Assembly (NCBI GenBank): GCA_905221605.1
Contig: CAJNDS010002164.1
Location: 124,001-188,000 of the forward strand
Source of the DNA: Symbiodinium natans
Taxonomy: Eukaryota > Sar > Dinophyceae > Suessiales > Symbiodiniaceae
DNA length: 64,000 nucleotides
Reading direction: 5' to 3'
Shown here: in pieces, positions 1-12,800 of the stretch
Numbering within the stretch: position 1 is the stretch's first letter
Layout of the letters: each line of letters opens with the position of its first letter
Notes under the pieces: model-generated
Told to the model about the DNA's origin: nothing
Seen by the model: the letters and a program-made list of their open reading frames with translations, nothing else
Database searches by the model: none
Program-made: the position numbers and the translations under genes

Positions 1-377
1 CATATTGTGACAAAAAGAGCGTCAAGCATCCCACCCTGTCTTGCAGGTGTCTTTGACGGAGAAGAAGAGGGTATGCTGGCAATGATTGGTAGCTCAAAGC
101 ATCAGTAGATGGCAATAGAACTGCTACGCAGCCTTCGTCAACATGATGCAGAAAATCTAACATACTCTCCATGACTGTATCTACCGATGCGGCAAGCCAG
201 TCTAGCCCCACGCATCCCCACGCCATGCCAGGGGTTGCGCGAGCTTCTGGAAGGCCAGGGGTGGGGGAGTGCAAGGAGTTCCGGGGTTTGAGCTCATAAC
301 ACGGGTCACGGTTGCACGATGCCACAGCGGGAATGCGACACCCAGAGCCCCAGAGGTTAGAGTCGCACGAACCCCAG

Positions 378-481
378 GAAAGATCGAGGCAGCAGAGAAC
401 CTTGTAGTGGACTGCTGGGAGCATCTTCGCTGCATGATGTGGCCGTGGCAATGTGTCATGTGCTTCCCTGGCCCAAACTGA
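378..481 (+). CDS. 3' terminal exon of an unidentified gene entering from the left edge
   Basis: The exon starts after an accccag|G acceptor, carries 2 nt to complete a split codon, then 33 codons and TGA. Third positions are strongly G/C, as in the Rab1 and eIF2-alpha exons of this window. The tail is unusual, rich in Cys, Trp and Met (CMMWPWQCVMCFPGPN). A possible upstream exon lies at 47-70 (ttgcag|GTGTCTTTG, peptide VSLTEKKR). Product not recognised; the rest of the gene lies outside the window. Confidence 0.45.
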
Positions 482-3400
482 AGCTGCCTTGGACTTCGTT
501 TGGAAAGAGGCACCCAGTAACCCCCCTGGTTTATTCCGGATTCCCCGTCTGCGTTGGGCGCTCGTAGAAGGTCCCGTGGTTCGATGAATTCTAAACCCCC
601 AGCCCCAGAACCGCCCTAAACCCTAAACCGGGTGGTGCCGGCTGCTTCTACGATTTGCAACCTATTGATCTGACCCGTGGCTTTCTGTCGTAACGCCTGT
701 TCCGAACTCTTTGTGTTGCTCCACAAGGTTACAGCATACACTTTCAAGATCTCGAGCCTTTTGCAATCCTGCAGCGTGGTGCGAGACTACGACCAGTAGC
801 CCTAAGCCCAATCCTGCTACACAAGGGAACTAAGGGGAACCCGTGGCCTCCTGTGATTTTCGCAGCATCTGGGGAGCCTTCTGTCGAAAATTGTTTAACG
901 TATAACGGCTGGACAGTGTATGCGTGCCAATTGGCCTTGCCTGCCTCATGCAGGTGTGAGAGTCGAAACCAACTTCGGAGAGAGACAGAGAGAGGTGCAG
1001 AGAGAGAGAAAGAGTAGTATATTCATAAAATAGTGTGCATGATAGTATAAGAAAATTTGAATATAGAAACACACAAAACATGCAAAGCATATAGTAATAC
1101 GACAACAACAATAATAGTCGCAATCATAATGATCATACATGAAGATCATAATGTAATACTGTAGAGAAGCCGGCCTCCCAGGCGCGCCACCGGCCTCGGG
1201 CGCAGGGGCGCCGTGGAACTGAAAGATCCGCAGTTCTGAGAGGCCATGGGGCTGGATGAAATGGTTTTAGGGTTTGTCAGCATACTTACCCGGCAGACTT
1301 CAGAGGCCTGGATGTAAAAGTTTAGGGCTTAGGATTGAAAAGGTGTTGCCGGCAGCCTCCTCAGTCCGCGCTTAAAACGGGTTTGTGAGGTTTTAGGGTC
1401 CAGCTGCAAAGGGCACAGAGCCCCCCGGAGATGTTTGATGGAAAGGGTGAAGGTGTCCAGAAGTCAAGAGTTCGCTTTGGCAAAGAATTCTGGCTGCCAT
1501 GCTTTTGCATGGACTGTAGAACCATGTATAGCCCCTTTGTCTTCATTCCCTGCAGCGTGACTGCTAATACTGCTGTTACTACCTTCCTATCTTCGACGTG
1601 ACCTCAGTGGGCACCTGTGCGCATGGCCTTAGTCTTTCGAAGGGCTTCTCAAGTGTGGGTCCTCTATGTAACGCACTGTAGAATTTGTTCATGGCTACCA
1701 GAACCAGTTTCCCAAAGGATCTGGCCCCATAGCCACAGCGTAGCGAATTGCTTCCCAAGAGGGGTGGCCTATTGCATTGTGGTGTTTAGCCAGCTGTCAA
1801 GAAGACAGCTGTTTGCTCCGAACGGACTGCCGGAGCCCATCTTCTTTAGCTCGGCGGCTGTGCTGCAAAGACGCTTGATGCCTAGCGGGCCTAGACGCTG
1901 GCGGTGTTGTGCGGCCATGCAAAACTTGCCGACCGACTGCATCGTGTCATATCGTGTCCTTTGTTACGTCAGTGCCTTCAAATGGGTTACGCACTCTTCG
2001 ATTATTCTTTGCACTTCGCACCCTGAAGTCAGTTCTGGAGGACCTGGCACCGACTCTTGCTGTGAGGTGTCGACTATGCATTACCCAAACATAACCGTCC
2101 GAAAGAGTCTTCTCCATCGAGCCTGTCATAGCTTGTGTGTTTTGTTAGCACTGGGCGTCAACGGTGCAAAAACCATAAACCCGAAACCCGAAACCCTAAA
2201 CCCTACAGAGCCGCGGTTTAGTTGGAATTAAGGCTTAGTTATGAAGCACTTTCCAGTCGGCGATTCTATGCTGGGAAAGCATGGCAGTGGCAACAGGAGG
2301 GAGGGTGCCCTCATTTCTAAACAGAGAAGTAATGGCAACGAATGGCTAAACAATCATGCTCTCCCACAATGCCTTGGCAAGCCAAGCCTCAGGACTCCAA
2401 GCCACACTCCACAGCCAATGTATGCCCAGAGTTTACCCGAAAGTTTGGGGCCAGGCAGGTCTCGGGTTTTGGGAAGCCTTTGGATGCTCGCAGCAAAGGC
2501 TGGGGCCAACAGGGTCCCTGGAAGCTCCGACTGAGGCCTGTAGTGGTGCTGCAGACGTGTGCAAGGCGCTGTTGGAGGGTCGCCGGAAGCCCAGAAACCA
2601 AGGGCTTTGCTGGGAGCTTTCTTTCAGCCTTCGATTGAAGTTTGGGTTTAGGGTTTAGGGTTAGGGTTTAGAGTTTAGGGTTCAGAAGTTTGTGTTGTGT
2701 TTACAGGAGCTTAGGCACGGCTTTTGTTAGGGAACCAGTCTGGAGTTGCGAGGCCAAGGTGCTGGTTAAAGCGGTTTAGGGTTTAGGGTTTAGGGTTTAG
2801 GGTTTAGGGTTTAGGGATCTGAGGTTGGTAGGTCAGCTTCAGGTGCCTGACATGGTGCACGGCAAGTGGGGGAGCCAACAACAGCAAGAGAGGCACATAC
2901 CACGAACTGCCGAAGTAACGATAGCACCAATACATACACATACGCGCGCCCAGACCTGCACAGGCACACAAGCTCACGAACAAGCAACAAGCAATCAACA
3001 ACACAAAGACAGTCAGACAACGTACCAAACAGCCCATCCTCCACAACGAGCACACCTGGCAACAAGACCTGTATGATAATGAAACGAAGCCATGTAACGA
3101 ACACCAAGAAAGTGCTGAGATTACGGAGAAGTCTGATTGGGGCTATTTGTGGCCTTGGTTTGGCTTGTTCTTGCGTGGCTGCTTGACTGAATGGGGCTTT
3201 TCGCAATCTGCAACCTTTCCAACCATGGAGAAGCCTTAGCCATGACCGCCAGAAAAGTCACCAAAACTGAGGTGCGGATCCCAATCTCCGCACACAGCAG
3301 GGGCTCTGCGCCTTCGAACTCGCGTGCGACGCCCAACTTCTTCCTCTTTGTCTGCCTTCTATAAACCCCGGATGCCTAAACAGCCCATTTTTTGCAAGAC

Positions 3401-3595
3401 TTGGATGTGGATTTTACAGCTTCGCACCGTGCCTCCAGCCTGACTTTGGCTGCTGCGGAAAGTTCACCATGTACTCAATCAGTATGTATGGCGCATGTCC
3501 CTCCGTCAAGGATTTATGTATACATACATATATATATATATATGTATTTTTTTAATCTAATTATGTGGTTCCTCGTGGTCAAATTGGGTTCTGGT
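482..3595. other. Gene-poor stretch
   Basis: No exon here meets the codon-use plus AG|G rule. It holds degenerate CCCTAAA copies at 605-630 and 2160-2205, TTTAGGG arrays at 2641-2816, an A/T and GA-rich patch at 980-1145 and a short (TA)n tract near 3530. An open frame at 1617-2231 ends inside CCCTAAA repeat and has no coding character. Confidence 0.5.
2641..2816 (+). repeat. Interstitial telomere-like TTTAGGG arrays
   Basis: Two arrays of TTTAGGG with a few variant units lie at 2641-2686 and 2774-2816, about 90 bp apart. TTTAGGG is the telomere heptamer of plants and dinoflagellates. Here it is internal and short, so it is an interstitial telomere-like repeat, not a chromosome end. Confidence 0.9.
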
Positions 3596-4579
3596 TCTAT
3601 ATTCGATTCCCTCTTCGCCGCTGCTGCGTGGCCCAAGCCTTGGATTCCAGTTGATACCGAGATCAGCAGGACCTTGGAAGGGCTTGCAGCTTCGAGGGTT
3701 TGGAGTTTAGGGTTTAGGGTCTATTATTCATATGGGTTATTAAAACTATTCTAATTAGAATAAAGGGCTTATAGGGTTTGGAGTTTAGGGTTTAGGGTCT
3801 ATATGACACGAGGAGAGGTCATGACTTTGGGGTTTCAGAGGTGCGCAGGGTTCAAGTTGCAGCGGAGGAGGCAACTATAATTAGGCGCAGCTTGAGGTCT
3901 CCTGCATTCGGGTGCACAAGGATGGGCTTTTGGGCCTCCCGGCACATAGGCGCATTGTCACCCTCATTGGGCTCTGGCCCGTGTGTGCCTCAGCGCAGGA
4001 CTCGACCTGCAGCGACTTTTCCAAGGGATGGCGACCCCAGAGTATGCCACTTTGCGTCGACTTCAGATGTTGATTCAGATGGGAGCCTTCTGGATTTCGC
4101 GGTGTGGTGGGGTTGGTACAGGGCCCTTGTTGTGCTGAGTTCTAGCAGTCCTAGCACCGCATCATATTTCTACATCTTGGGGCACGCACTGCATCTGCTG
4201 GGCTGCTGATCAAATGCCCCGGCTATCCCGTGGCAACGAACTTGGTTAAACAACCCTGCCATGAAGAAGATAGTCGCCAAACGAGAGACAGTAATGGACT
4301 CCGGGAAAGAGAAATTTGCGGATTCTGCAAAGAGGGCATGTCAGAGTGAAGGGAATGTGTGCAACTGCACATGAGTCTGAGAGCGAAGCTCGACTGCTTG
4401 AGCTTTATAGAGTCAGTGTAGGATGACTGGCGGGACCCAGCTGCCATTGGATCATCGCGAAGTGATCGTGGCTGGCTTTTTAGATGTGGGCCTTAGCGAA
4501 GAGTGAAGAGTGAGGAGGGCTTATCATCTTTGGGGGTGCTGAGGGTTCGGGCCTCTGTGAGCCTGAGCTCGCGGCTGAG

Positions 4580-7500
4580 GACTATCTCTTCAAGCTCCTT
4601 CTGATTGGAGACTCAGGCGGCTGGGGGACGTCGATGGTCGAGTGGGTCGGACAAGTTGAAGGTCAGTTTCCCCTAAACCTTCAGGGCAGTGATTGCGGCA
4701 AAGACCGCCTTGCTCTCGCGGCCTTGAGACACATTGAATCGTCGAAGGTCCTTGCTTCCCTTAGGGTATCAGGGAACCTTGGGTTACATACCCCCCTTGA
4801 ACACCCCTCCCTTAAGACCCTATCCTGTGGCAGGTGTCGGCAAGTCTTGCCTCCTGCTCCGCTTCGCCGATGACACCTACACGGTGCGACGCAGAACCGA
4901 TTGGATGCCATTGGGTTTAGCTCTACCTAGTTCTGGCGGCATCTGAGACTCTGGGAGCCACAAAAAGACCCATCCGAAAAACACATTGCTACAGTAGTTC
5001 TGAGGCACCTTATGGAATCACTCCTTGTATGCAACCCCTTTATGAGGGATTGTATATGCTTATAGGGTACCTATACTTCCCAAGAATTACCTACCAAGAG
5101 TCAGTACGAACCAGGAGAGCTACATCAGCACCATCGGCGTCGACTTCAAGATCCGCACCCTGGAGCAGGAGGGCAAGACCATCAAGCTGCAGACGCTCGT
5201 CCCCTTAGCAGGTGTGAGCTGTAAACAACTTGCCTGATCACCGTCGTCGGCTATCCTGGCAGTTTCTCCCGTGTAATTACATCCGCCCCCACTCCAGCTC
5301 GAGATGCTGGGCCAAGGATTTGGGACACGGCCGGCCAAGAGCGATTCCGAACCATCACCAGCAGCTACTACAGAGGCAGCACCATAACGAAGCTTGAACT
5401 TGCTTGCTCGTGGGGGAGTGTAGTGGAGTGTGGTACAGCGGGGAAAGGGGCAAGGTCAGTTTCAAGTTCAGGAGGGCGATCAAGCTTCGAGAGTTCACGA
5501 AGGGGCAGCCGAAACCATGTTGTGCAGGTGCGCATGGCATCATTGTCGTGTACGACGCCGGAAGCCTAGCCGGTAGAACTCCACGGTAAGAACATTAAGA
5601 AGATGCACGCAACTGCATCGTGTCTCTATGCAAGCACGTATCACATGTGCACACACATACATATCTATCTACCTATCTGCCTATCTATCTGTCTATATAC
5701 ATGCATTCATACACATATCGACATGTATCCAAATACAAACATAAAAGCATATTGTTTATATAGACATACAGAAATACAAATACATATATACATATAAATA
5801 TATCATGGGTGTACACATACATGAACAAATATTCATATATACCACATATCCTTCTTCCGAGTGCTCCTTGTGTTGATATGGGGCAGAATGGCCTTATAAC
5901 CCTTTCCAGATCTTTCCAGCTTCGTTTTGAAGCTCATGTGATGTTTGTGTGGCCTTTATTGCGCATGCCCAAATCTCTTTGCATGTTCCCTACGCTACAC
6001 TAGTATCGGTGACTCATAAGTCGCCCTTGCAATAATGTGGTCCCAAGTTGGCAACTTTGAGCACTGCTGCGAGACGTGTGTTCCTGACCTTGGCCAGATG
6101 TGACTGTGAGCCCGCCTCGAAAATGACAGGTGACGGACAAGGAATCCTTCAACAACGTCAAGCATTGGGTCCAGGCGTGCGGCCTGCAGCTTTCACAGAA
6201 GAGTTGGAAGTCAAAAGACAGGCCCTGCGTTGTACAACAGCGCGCCAGGAGATCGACAAGTATGCGGCCGACGGTGTGAACAAGCTGTTGGTGGGTGGCT
6301 GGGCGGGCTTTTCCAAACAGTAAGCTCGGAAGTATGAGGTCTTGACAGGTTTTGCCTTTTTAAGAGAGGGACGTCGGCAGCTTTTCTCGTCACTGCGTGG
6401 CCCATCGTGGCCGTGACCCAAGGCAACAAGTGCGACCTTTCTTCCAAGAAGGTGGTCTCGTACGATGAGGCGAAGGACGCAGCTCACAAGCTCGTCAAGC
6501 AGAAGTTTCAAAACTTTAGGTAGTGATCTAGTAATGATCGTTAGTAAAAAGACACGGCCTCTGGAATGCCACTTGGGCCTTCAGAAGAACAAAGTACCTC
6601 TAAGCACTCGTCCCTGTGACCTGGTAAAGGCTTTGAGATGCAAAAGCCTGTTGCATGTACATATCCTCGACTGCTGGCCTCTCCCCAACAATGTCTCTGC
6701 GGATCCCAGTCAATGCCAAACAGTCAGCTCACACGAAGCATGCAGACAGCCGGAGATCGGTGATGTTCACCCTCAAAATCGATAACCTATATGCCTTCTA
6801 CCCCGCAATGACAGCGTGGGGGGAGCGGGAGTTGGATGCAGGAACTCGCCGACTCTTTCGGCATCCAGTACCCCGCTCCATGAAGACGGGTCATCACTGA
6901 CACACCGAGGTATAAGGTTTGTGGTTTAAGGTCGCGGTGTTGAGGTTTTTCCGGGTTGCCTGGGCCTGTGTTGAAAAGTGGGTCAATTCTTACACGAACT
7001 TCGGATATACAGGCTCCTAACGGATAACCATGGGCACTGGTTGGACACGCGGGCCCTTCTCTTTGACAACGTCTTCAAAAAGGATGCCATGATACAGGTG
7101 CCGCGGTAGAAACTACCATGGAGAACATCTGGCTGAATATGATAGTCCACCCGACCCTGCTGCCGCCCGAGGTTCATGGAGACCAGCGCCAAGAACGCCC
7201 ACAACGTCGAGCAGGCTTTGGGCCCTTATTCCAAGGTTTAAGCGCTGTGCTTGGAAAGATTTGTAAGGGGGAGTAGCAGGTACACACAGCGTCGCAGTGT
7301 CCGTCCTAACTTCTACCCAAACTCCCAGCCAGGCCTTCCAGACCATGGCAAAGGAAATCAAGCAGCGGGTGGCCTCGCAGCCGCAGGCGGAATAGGAGTT
7401 GCAGCGGTGAACGAAGGGTTCCTCCGTTTAGGTTATTCTAATGTGCAGATTTGTGTCGCCTGAGCTTCCGAGTGGCCTCGCCTTGAGCGTGTCGAAATCT

Positions 7501-7820
7501 GAACTGTCATCATGCAAGCAATGTTTTGCCGAGTGGCTCAACATTGAAGAGGACATTCTTTTTGCGGCAGCAAATGCACATCTAGTAAATGTGATTTTCT
7601 GTTTTCTAGTAGTAGTGCTTGGGGGTGTGTCGTGTAAAGGCCGTTAAGTTGCCTTTGACATTCACTACTTGCCAAATCCCTGCGAAGTGGATGTTCAGCG
7701 ATGCGTGCGAAGAAAAAGCGCAACCCTAAAGCGCAAGCCCTGTGCCAGGCCAAGGCCGGACCCGGCAGCACCACTCTCGGTGCCGGCCGCCCTGTGCAGC
7801 AGGGAGGCTGCTGCAAGTAA
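4580..7820 (+). CDS. RAB1: Rab1-family small GTPase, tandem copy 1 (12 exons found)
   Basis: Rab1 recruits tethering and sorting factors for ER-to-Golgi vesicle traffic. Exons: 4580-4616, 4834-4883, 5115-5191, 5317-5375, 5528-5556, 6131-6175, 6249-6294, 6423-6493, 7098-7105 (8 nt), 7172-7214, 7333-7386, 7749-7820. Phases agree throughout and give 196 residues from DYLFK to the stop, the same as human Rab1A from its equivalent Asp. Visible motifs are GDSGVGKS (P-loop), STIGVDF (switch I), WDTAGQE (G3), NKCD (G4), ETSAK (G5) and a C-terminal GGCCK with the two prenylatable cysteines. The initiator exon is missing: in-frame sequence extends upstream to about 4559 without an ATG. Donors are six GC, four GT and one GA. 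A conserved ATG at 4261 is a weak start candidate. Confidence 0.93.
7098..7105 (+). CDS. RAB1: 8-nt microexon of Rab1 copy 1
   Basis: Reading gatacag|GTGCCGCG|GTAGAA, this supplies Val-Pro and the start of Arg between HKL (exon ending 6493) and FMETSAK (exon from 7172). Without it the frame does not join and three residues are missing relative to the family; with it the loop length is exactly right. The same arrangement occurs in copy 2. Inference from homology, not transcript. Confidence 0.7.
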
Positions 7821-8900
7821 GGAGGTGGGGGGGGCCCCTGACACTTTCTCATGTTTCTTCCAGATGCGAATGTCCCTGAGGGTCACTGGGGAGTTTTTTT
7901 TTTAGGGGTTTCTGTTCGGGGCCCTAATTCAGCGATTAAGCACCCTACAGTACCCGTCCACGATATTCCCAAATGCCGGAATTGAGAGGCCGCCTCGGAC
8001 GGCTGCAGGGTGAGCAGTGCAGTTGCAAAGCCTGTGGCCAGGCGAGTCTGGCAGTGCTCTCGGCAGTGTTCTAGAGGGTGCAGGCAGCAATCAGTGGCGC
8101 AAGCATCTGGTGCTGTTTGCAAGGCATTCCGGGAGCAAAGATGATGCTTCCAATTCAGACAGCCACGCGGCTGCAATGCAGCAGTGTGAAGGGAACAGCT
8201 TCGCGTTTGGAGCCTTCGCATATTCAGTAGACCTGCCATTCCCATAGATTCCTCCTCGCCAGTGTGTTCTTAGTGTTTTGGCGCGCGTACAGCAGCTGTT
8301 TTCAAAGCAACTGCCCATGTTCCAAGATTGATTGTGGAACCTTTTCCACAGCCTTAAGCCGTCCGTTTGCTATTCCAGATGCAGAAGCTAGGGCAGCTAG
8401 GGAGTGTTTAGGGCTTTTTGTGAGAGCAAGTGAAGATCCGTCACTCCAGACTTCGGCAAAAAGGCCAGCCTTAAAGGAAATCGAAGGCCGGACCCGCCTC
8501 AGGATCGCTGAACACTAGGGGCTCGCTGTGCTGTTGCCCTGGAATAAACCATAATAAACCTTTCGTGAACCGCTGAGGCGATTCAATGACATTTTGCTGA
8601 AAGTGGCAGTCTCACAGTGCAGAAAGCAGCACGAAACTGGATGGATCTTCAGCGGCGAGAGTTGTAGTGTGTTGGGGGCCTCGGCTAGGGTTTGGCGATC
8701 GAGAGACAAGGTCCACCCAAGGTGCTGACAAGTGGCGATTTGGAAAGTGCAGTGCGGTTCGCCACTTCGAGGTTCCGTTTGTGTGCGCAAGGCTGCATCA
8801 AGCGATGTAAGTAGTGAGAATCCCATATGCGGCTCCTTGAATTGAGGTTCAGGGCTTTTGTGGGTTGCGGTCATCCTTCTGCTGGGATTGCCCATCGACT
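7821..8900 (+). other. Downstream flank of Rab1 copy 1, duplicated
   Basis: Noncoding sequence shared with 13715-14990, including blocks at 8110-8200 and 8580-8660. Shared open frames carry indels (an extra CAG in this copy) and unconserved reading, so this is probably 3' UTR or spacer. Confidence 0.55.
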
Positions 8901-9811
8901 GCTTGGATGTCCTTTGCTATGCAAACGTCCTTGCAAGTTCCAGGCATACCGCCTGATTGCTCGTGGGGGGCAGTCAAAAAAAGAAGCGTCCAAGAAGCAG
9001 CTTGAAAAGCCAGCACTCTGGGGGCATCACGAAATCCTCTGTATTCGCATCCCCCTTTCACCGCTGCCGCGCGGCCCAAGCCTTGGATGCCAATTGATAG
9101 ATCAAGGACCTGTGCAGGGCTTGCGGATTCAAGGCCTTGCACACCCTATTGGAGAAGTTTCCAGAGGTTCCGGTTCGGGGGGAGGCCATTTAGCTTGCGT
9201 TCAAGTGCACAAGGACGGGCCTGTGGGCCCGGACCTACCAGCACATACGTACACGGTCACCCTCATTGGGATCTGGCCCGTGTTTTGTTGGCCAAATCCG
9301 CGCCTCAGCGCAGGACCCCACCTGCGGCTACTTTTCCAAGCGATGGCGACGCCAGAGTATGCCACTTTGGGTCGACTTCAGATGTTGATTTGAATGGGAG
9401 CCTTCTCGAGTTCGGGGTGTGTGGTTGTTACAGGGCCTAGCTGCTGCGTGCGAGTACCAGCTTGTGCAGAATGCCCCGGTGTCAAGCTCTGCAAGTCCCC
9501 ACTTGCACATCGTAATGCTACATCTTGAGGGGCTGATCAAATGCCCTTGCTATCCCGTATTTGTGTCAACAACTCTGTCATGAAGAAGATGGTCGGCGAA
9601 AGACACTTTATAGAGTCAATAGAGTCAGGGTAGGATGGCTGATGAGCCCCGGCTTCCGTAGGGTCATCGCGACATGACCGCGGAAGTCTTTATTGAGGCT
9701 TACACCCTTGAAACTGTAAACTGGCCCATTGCCGTCCTGCTCCCACCACAAGCCCTTGTAAGGCCACGAGAGCCCCACCCCAACCAACATGAGCCTGAGC
9801 GTGCGGCTGAG

Positions 9812-12800
9812 GACTACCTCTTCAAGCTTCTTCTGATCGGAGACTCAGGCGGATGAGGGACGTGGGTCGAGGGATATGGGGGGGGAGTTGAAGGTCAGTT
9901 TCCCCTAAACCTTCAGAGCAGAAATTGTGGAAAAGACAGCCTTGCTCTCACTGCCTGGTGAGTTATTGAATCGTCCGTTCGTCTTCTCCTCATGGCCTTA
10001 AGTCATCAAGATACAGAAAGGTGCGTGCTCCTGAACCCTGCTCACGCACACTCTTGCCTCGCATGTCCGAGTTGTGGTAGTGCAAGTTCTGATGCACGTA
10101 CCGGGGGATCTGCTCAGGTGTCGGCAAGTCTTGCCTCCTGCTCCGATTCGCCGATGACACCTACACGGTGCGACACAGCTTTCGGATGGCATTGGTTTTA
10201 GGAGGTACGGCCCGGTTCTGGGGGCCTCTGAGATTCTCCGAACCACCAAAACACCGATCAAGCAAAAAACTTGCAACAGCAGCTCTTAGCTTAGCTGGAG
10301 GCACCTTGTATAATCACTCCTCTTGTAAGGGATTGTGTATGATACAGGATACCAACGATTCCCAAAAAGGTCCCTATTAGGAGTCAGCAAGAAACAGGAG
10401 AGCTACATCAGCACCATCGGCGTCGACTTCAAGATCCGCACCCTGGAGCAGGAGGGCAAGACCATCAAGCTGCAGACGCTAGTCCCCTTAGTAGGGAATC
10501 TTTGGAAATTTGGGTTTGAGGTTTATAGAGTCGATTGGCATGGTTATGGGCAACGGCTGGTGAACTGTGTACAACTAAAACTTGCATGATCGCTCTTACC
10601 CCTGCCCCCTGCCCAACGTCACGCCCACAGTTGCACGAGCGGGCATCGCACAGAGATGCTCGCATGATGTCTCGCCCAGTGTGCCCTAAACCCTAAACCG
10701 TACGTAAACCCAATCATTAAAAAAACAATCATACGCATGCTATGAGTCGGCCTGGAGCAGGTGGTGGGAGCCCATAGTCTTTGAAGTCCTGTGGTTGCGG
10801 CGTTTAGGGTTTAGGGTTTAGGGGGGGGGCTTGTGTCTTGTGCAGTGCGACGCGGTGGTTGATGGAGAATGTGGTTACAAAAGAGGTTCGTCACGGAGAT
10901 TGAATTCAACAAGGCCGCTTCGATGACGGCTCGTGACAAAGCATCCCCGCCTTGCCCTAAAGCGAGATCAGAAACTCTTAGAGGCAGCCACAAGTCTGCA
11001 ACTGCAGCTAGGCTAGACTGCTGGATGCCTTGTCACTAGGGGGTTGCTTCCACTGTGTGGGGCACGTACTCTGCTCCTTGCCTCGCTCCACGCAGAACTC
11101 CAGAGGGGCTTTTACGGCTCAGCTGCGCTCGCCACCCGACTCTCGGCCCTTCAACCCGAAAGCCTTCATCCCGTGAGCCAAGACCTGCACCACCAAAACC
11201 TGAGCCCCCACTCCAGCTCGAGATGCTGGGCCAAGGATTTGGGACACGGCCGGCCAAGAGCGATTCCGAACTATCACCAGCAGCTACTACAGAGGTGGCG
11301 CTGTAACGAAACTTGAACTTGTTTGCTCTTGGGGGAGTGTAGTGGAGCGTGGCACTGCAAGGGAAAGGGTGTGACAGTTTGAAGTCGAGGTGCACGCAAG
11401 AGACTTAGAGCATGACACGCAGCGCAGGTGCGCATGGCATCATTGTCGTGTACGACGCCGGAAGCCAAGCCGGTAGAACTTCATGATAAGAATATGCAAG
11501 AACATGCTATGTATGCACGCACATATAAACACACATATATATATGTATTCAATAAATGTCTGCCTCTCTCTCTCTCTCTTTCTCTCCTCTCTCTCTCTCT
11601 CTTTCTCTGTAGCTTTTTCGCGCTAACCCTTTCTAGGTCTTTCCAGCTTCGTTTTGAAGCTCATGTGTTCCAAGCAGTCCGTGTGTAGCAATCGAACCCC
11701 TCCAAATTTCAGAAGTGTTTCGTCGAGCTCACTTTGGACCACCCGACACGTGTTCCAGTTTATGTCTTACAGACCTACTCAGGGGCAAGTGTTTACAAAA
11801 CTGCGCGAAATCGGTTCGCGGAAGCGTCCGCGGAAGCAAACGCAGCGGACGAGTAGAAACAGTACTCGCCGAAGGACCGCGGAAGGGTTAGGCGGAAGGG
11901 TTCTTGATTTCATAGGAAATCTTGTAGGAATTAAAACCACAGCTCAGGTGACAGACAAGGAATCTTTCAACAACGTCAAGCATTGGGTCCAGGTGTGCGG
12001 CCTGCAGCTTTCAGAGGAATTGGATCACTCCAGGAATTGTCCCCAACCTGTTGTTTGTATTTTTCTGCATAGCTCAGGGACCCGGGCAGGTTGTGTCATG
12101 CGATGGGGGAGCTGAATTAATGGGAGTTTTGCAATAGCGCGCCAGGAGATCGACAAGTATGCGGCCGACGGTGTGAACAAGCTGTTGGTGGGTGGCTGGG
12201 CGGGCCTTTCCAAACAGTAAGCCCGGAAGTAATGAGGTTTTGACAGGTTTTGCCTTCGTAAGAGAGGGACGTCGGAAGCTTCGTTGTCACGTCACTGCGT
12301 GGCCGATCGTGGCCGTGGCCCAAGGCAACAAGTGCGACCTTTCTTCCAAGAAGGTGGTCTCGTACGATGAGGCGAAGGACGCAGCTCACAAGCTGGTCAG
12401 GCATAAAAGCGACAATTGTGATATATCAGTAAGTAACAATAAGACACGGCCTCTGGAATGCCACGTGTGCCTTCCGAAGAGCAAAGTATCCCAGCATGAG
12501 ATCTGTGATGTTCACTCTCAAAATCGATAACCTACATGCCTTCTACCGACACCCAGTGCCTGCGTGGGGGGGAGGGGGAGTTGATCGCAGGAACTCGCCG
12601 ACTCTTTCGGCATCCAGTCCCCTGCTCCATGAAGACGGGGCATCACGGAGACTTCGAGGTTTAAGGTTGGGTTTGTGGTTGAAGGTTGCGGGGTTGAGGT
12701 TCTTCGGGTTTCCCAGGGTGGCCTGTACCTGGACCTGGACTACCTTTTTTTGGATGTGGGTCAATATATATATATATATCCAATTCTTACACGAACTTCG

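Larger units (their letters stand above)
3596..8862 (+). repeat. Tandem duplication unit 1, containing Rab1 copy 1
   Basis: Upstream flank (3596-4200), Rab1 body and downstream flank (about 7960-8862) all recur in order in the next unit. Matching landmarks include a block with GCGACxCCAGAGTATGCCAC at 4030/9345, the ATGAAGAAGAT site at 4261/9580 and a downstream block at 8580/14515. Exons are nearly identical; introns and flanks differ by substitutions and indels, so the duplication is not recent or has been maintained only in exons. Confidence 0.85.

Noticed and set aside
540-620. GTGGTTCGAT near 563 as a tRNA T-loop
   Set aside because: No matching acceptor or anticodon stems could be drawn around it.
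1617-2231. 204-codon + strand frame
   Set aside because: Cysteine-rich without pattern, no G/C third-position bias, and it ends in CCCTAAA repeat translated as NPKPETLNP, a recurrent artefact in this window.
3900-4200. Possible extra gene in the duplicated flank upstream of each Rab1 copy
   Set aside because: Frames exist in both copies but differ by many replacements and one stop, so coding is not conserved; probably 5' UTR or promoter.
9792-9794. ATG just upstream of the first recognised Rab1 exon in copy 2
   Set aside because: It is out of frame with DYLFKLLL and is GTG in copy 1. The true initiator exon must lie elsewhere.
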